Positions 15,494-17,098 of a stretch of 17,098 nucleotides of DNA are shown here, in pieces. A program made the translations under genes and the position numbers. The stretch spans positions 19,863-36,960 of the forward strand of contig DQHS01000032.1 in assembly GCA_003524365.1 (NCBI GenBank), written 5' to 3'. Origin of the DNA: Cellvibrio sp. (GTDB taxonomy: Bacteria; Pseudomonadota; Gammaproteobacteria; Pseudomonadales; Cellvibrionaceae). The notes under the pieces were generated by a model. That model saw nothing but the letters and a program-made list of their open reading frames with translations, was not told where the DNA came from and made no database searches. Every line of letters begins with the position of its first letter. Positions within the stretch are counted from its first letter, which is position 1.

Positions 15494-16360
15494 TCAGTTA
15501 TTTGGTTCGCGTAATTGGCTCCAAAACGCATTCACAATCGGGCTTTTCAAGCGTTTTTCCATCACACAAATGCCGGTGTCGTAAGGGCCGAGATCCGGTT
15601 GAGGGTCAAAGCGTTTTACTTTGTTTGCAAGCGGGCTGTTGTCCACCACGATTTGCGGCGCAACGCCCACGCCGAATCCTAAACTCACCATGCTCACAAT
15701 CGCTTCATTACCTTTTACCTCGGCGTAGATATTGGGTTTGATGCCGAGTGAATCGAACCAGATATTTAATCGCTCCCGTGCCAAACCTTCCTCGGGAATG
15801 ATGACTGGAATTTCATCCCATCCTTTACCTTGCCAATCTTCATTATTAGCGGTGATAAAAATCAGCGGCGAGCTGTTGATGGGTTTGAAACTTATACCTG
15901 CAGGTAATTTGTCGGGTTTGGCGGCGATGGCGATATCTTCATCGCCCGCCAGAATTCGCTCGATCGATTGCGCCGGGTCGCCTGTGTGGAGTTTGATTGC
16001 AATGCCTGGGTGCTTGACGCGGAATTCGGTGAGGATTTCATAGAGGAAGCTGTAGCTTGCTGTGACTGAGCAATAGATGCTGAGTTGGCCGCGCAGTTGG
16101 TCGGCCTGCGCCAGTAGGGACTCCTGATAGGTCTCCCACTGCTGGATCACTTCTTTGGCAAATCCCAAAAATTGTTCGCCTTCGTGAGTGAGGATTACCG
16201 AGCGGTTGTCGCGCACAAACAGGCTCACGCCCAAATCGTCTTCGAGTTGTTTGATGTTGCGGCTGAGTGTTGATGGGCTGACATGGCAACTGGCAGCGGC
16301 GCGCCCGAAGTGGAGGCTGCTGGCGAGATTACAAAACAGGCGGAGTTTGGCGATATCCAT
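15494..16360 (-). CDS. ilvY: LysR-type activator of ilvC
   Basis: IlvY activates ilvC when the substrates of IlvC, acetolactate or acetohydroxybutyrate, accumulate, and represses its own gene (known for E. coli). The 288-residue protein has the LysR winged helix at 1-60 (LRLFCNLASSLHFGRAAASC, then HVSPSTLSRNIKQLEDDLG and LFVRDNRSVILT), which closely resembles E. coli IlvY. The effector domain has IYCSVTASYSFL, IKLHTGDPAQ and the NEAIVSMVSLGFGVGVAPQ segment, also IlvY-like. Its divergent position 160 bases from ilvC supports the name. The start at 16360 fits the family N-terminus (MDIAKLRLF); an in-frame ATG at 16387 would put the start codon inside the dyad operator. Neither has a good ribosome site at ideal distance. 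Confidence 0.94.
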   Translation of the reverse strand: MDIAKLRLFCNLASSLHFGRAAASCHVSPSTLSRNIKQLEDDLGVSLFVRDNRSVILTHEGEQFLGFAKEVIQQWETYQESLLAQADQLRGQLSIYCSVTASYSFLYEILTEFRVKHPGIAIKLHTGDPAQSIERILAGDEDIAIAAKPDKLPAGISFKPINSSPLIFITANNEDWQGKGWDEIPVIIPEEGLARERLNIWFDSLGIKPNIYAEVKGNEAIVSMVSLGFGVGVAPQIVVDNSPLANKVKRFDPQPDLGPYDTGICVMEKRLKSPIVNAFWSQLREPNN

Positions 16361-16386
16361 GGTTAGTTGTAAATAACCTCGTTGCA

Positions 16387-16422
16387 TAAAATGAAATATT
16401 GAATTGCGAATATATCATTTTA
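16387..16422. promoter_or_regulatory. Dyad operator, probable IlvY site
   Basis: TAAAATGA (16387-16394) and TCATTTTA (16415-16422) are perfect complements, as are ATATT (16396-16400) and AATAT (16409-16413) inside them; only the 16395/16414 pair fails. This 36-base near-perfect dyad lies in the ilvY-ilvC gap and ends at the predicted ilvC -35 box, as expected for a LysR activator site that also overlaps the start of ilvY. Confidence 0.7.
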
Positions 16423-16450
16423 CGCGATGCCAGTGTTTCTCTACACTGGC
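16419..16450 (+). promoter_or_regulatory. Candidate ilvC promoter with overlapping hairpin
   Basis: TTTACG (16419-16424) and TACACT (16442-16447), 17 bases apart, match the -35 and -10 consensus at four of six positions each, a weak promoter of the sort that needs an activator. An 8-bp perfect inverted repeat, GCCAGTGT (16429-16436) with ACACTGGC (16443-16450), overlaps the -10 box and could be a second protein-binding site. Confidence 0.45.
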
Positions 16451-16521
16451 CGCCTTTCATTCAAGCTGGACATCAATGTTCTAATGTGTTCCGGCAATCA
16501 TCATCCTCTAAGGAGTCTGTT

Positions 16522-17098
16522 ATGCACGTTTATTACGATAAAGATGCCGATCTTTCTATTATCCAAGGCAAAAAAGTAGCCATCATTGGTTACGGTTCAC
16601 AAGGTCACGCGCACGCGTGCAACCTGAAAGATTCAGGTGTTGATGTAGTTGTTGGTCTGCGCGCTGGCTCGGCCACTGTGAAGAAAGCTGAAGCTCACGG
16701 CTTGAAAGTGACTGACGTTGCGACTGCGGTTAAATCAGCTGACGTGGTCATGATCCTGACTCCGGACGAGTTCCAATCAAAACTCTATAAAGAAGAGATC
16801 GAGCCAAACATCAAGCAAGGCGCTACCTTGGCCTTTGCTCACGGTTTTGCGATTCACTACAATCAAGTCGTGCCACGCAAAGATTTGGACGTGATCATGA
16901 TCGCTCCAAAAGCACCAGGTCACACTGTGCGTTCTGAATTTGTGCGCGGCGGCGGCGTTCCTGATCTGATCGCGATTTTCCAAAACGCTTCAGGTAAGGC
17001 GAAAGATACTGCTTTGTCATACGCATCAGGTGTAGGCGGCGGCCGTACCGGTATCATCGAAACCACTTTCAAAGACGAAACCGAAACCGACCTGTTCG
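16522..17098 (+). CDS. ilvC: Ketol-acid reductoisomerase, 3' partial
   Basis: IlvC converts acetolactate or acetohydroxybutyrate, the products of IlvIH, to dihydroxy acids using NADPH and magnesium. The 192 residues seen begin MHVYYDKDADLSIIQGKKVA. The Rossmann motif is GYGSQGHAHA (23-32), His107 lies in FAHGFAIHYNQ, KAPGHTVRSEF follows, and the frame ends inside DETETDLF with metal ligand Asp190. The sequence is the short class I form (usually about 338 residues) and very close in character to pseudomonad IlvC. TAAGGAG lies six bases before the ATG. The gene runs off the window. It has its own activator-dependent control region and is 9.3 kb from ilvIH. Confidence 0.97.
   Translation, partial: MHVYYDKDADLSIIQGKKVAIIGYGSQGHAHACNLKDSGVDVVVGLRAGSATVKKAEAHGLKVTDVATAVKSADVVMILTPDEFQSKLYKEEIEPNIKQGATLAFAHGFAIHYNQVVPRKDLDVIMIAPKAPGHTVRSEFVRGGGVPDLIAIFQNASGKAKDTALSYASGVGGGRTGIIETTFKDETETDLF

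Noticed and set aside
1..17098. CRISPR arrays, tRNA or rRNA genes, transposase genes
   Set aside because: No repeat-spacer pattern, cloverleaf, rRNA-like stretch or transposase motif was seen on either strand by reading.

Overview
The window looks like chromosomal DNA from a gammaproteobacterium close to the cellulolytic Cellvibrio/Saccharophagus/Teredinibacter group. The pointers are poly-serine linkers and a glycine-rich C-terminal sorting tail on a secreted subtilase, Pseudomonas-like IlvI/IlvH/IlvC proteins, and moderate GC. This placement is inference from protein character only; no marker gene is present.

Layout. Positions 1-3939 encode a large secreted subtilisin-like protease, cut at its 5' end by the window edge, followed by a perfect 17-bp bidirectional terminator. 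A small DUF4124 periplasmic protein lies on the minus strand (4039-4482). After about 530 bases with several hairpins and a possible leader ORF come ilvI (5015-6751) and ilvH (6753-7244), the two acetolactate synthase subunits, closed by a strong terminator. The next gene of the pathway, ilvC, starts only at 16522, next to its divergent regulator ilvY (15494-16360, minus), with a dyad operator between them.

The 9 kb between ilvH and ilvC holds accessory genes. These are an AT-rich exported protein of unknown function (7389-8486); a tight plus-strand operon (8793-13833) of a sterol-desaturase/fatty-acid-hydroxylase-like membrane enzyme, a fatty acid desaturase, a 629-residue fusion of a KAS III-like condensing enzyme to a heme-oxygenase-like (putative diiron) domain, an unrecognised 314-residue protein and a 3-methyladenine DNA glycosylase; and a two-gene unit of a membrane protein and a small winged-helix regulator (14423-15360).

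The most striking structure is a set of three decayed gene copies flanking these insertions. A shrunken ilvI/ilvH junction plus ilvH tail (8549-8719) follows the unknown exported protein. A shrunken ilvY fragment (14169-14221) lies after mpg, and a shrunken mpg (15372-15489) lies just before intact ilvY. The order mpg - ilvY' - [membrane protein, regulator] - mpg' - ilvY is what remains when a duplicated mpg-ilvY segment brackets inserted DNA and each duplicated gene then loses one copy. The ilvH / ilvH' pair around 7389-8486 suggests the same event at the other end. The uncharacterised lipid-type operon with its KAS III-diiron fusion is the best candidate for a new biosynthetic system here.
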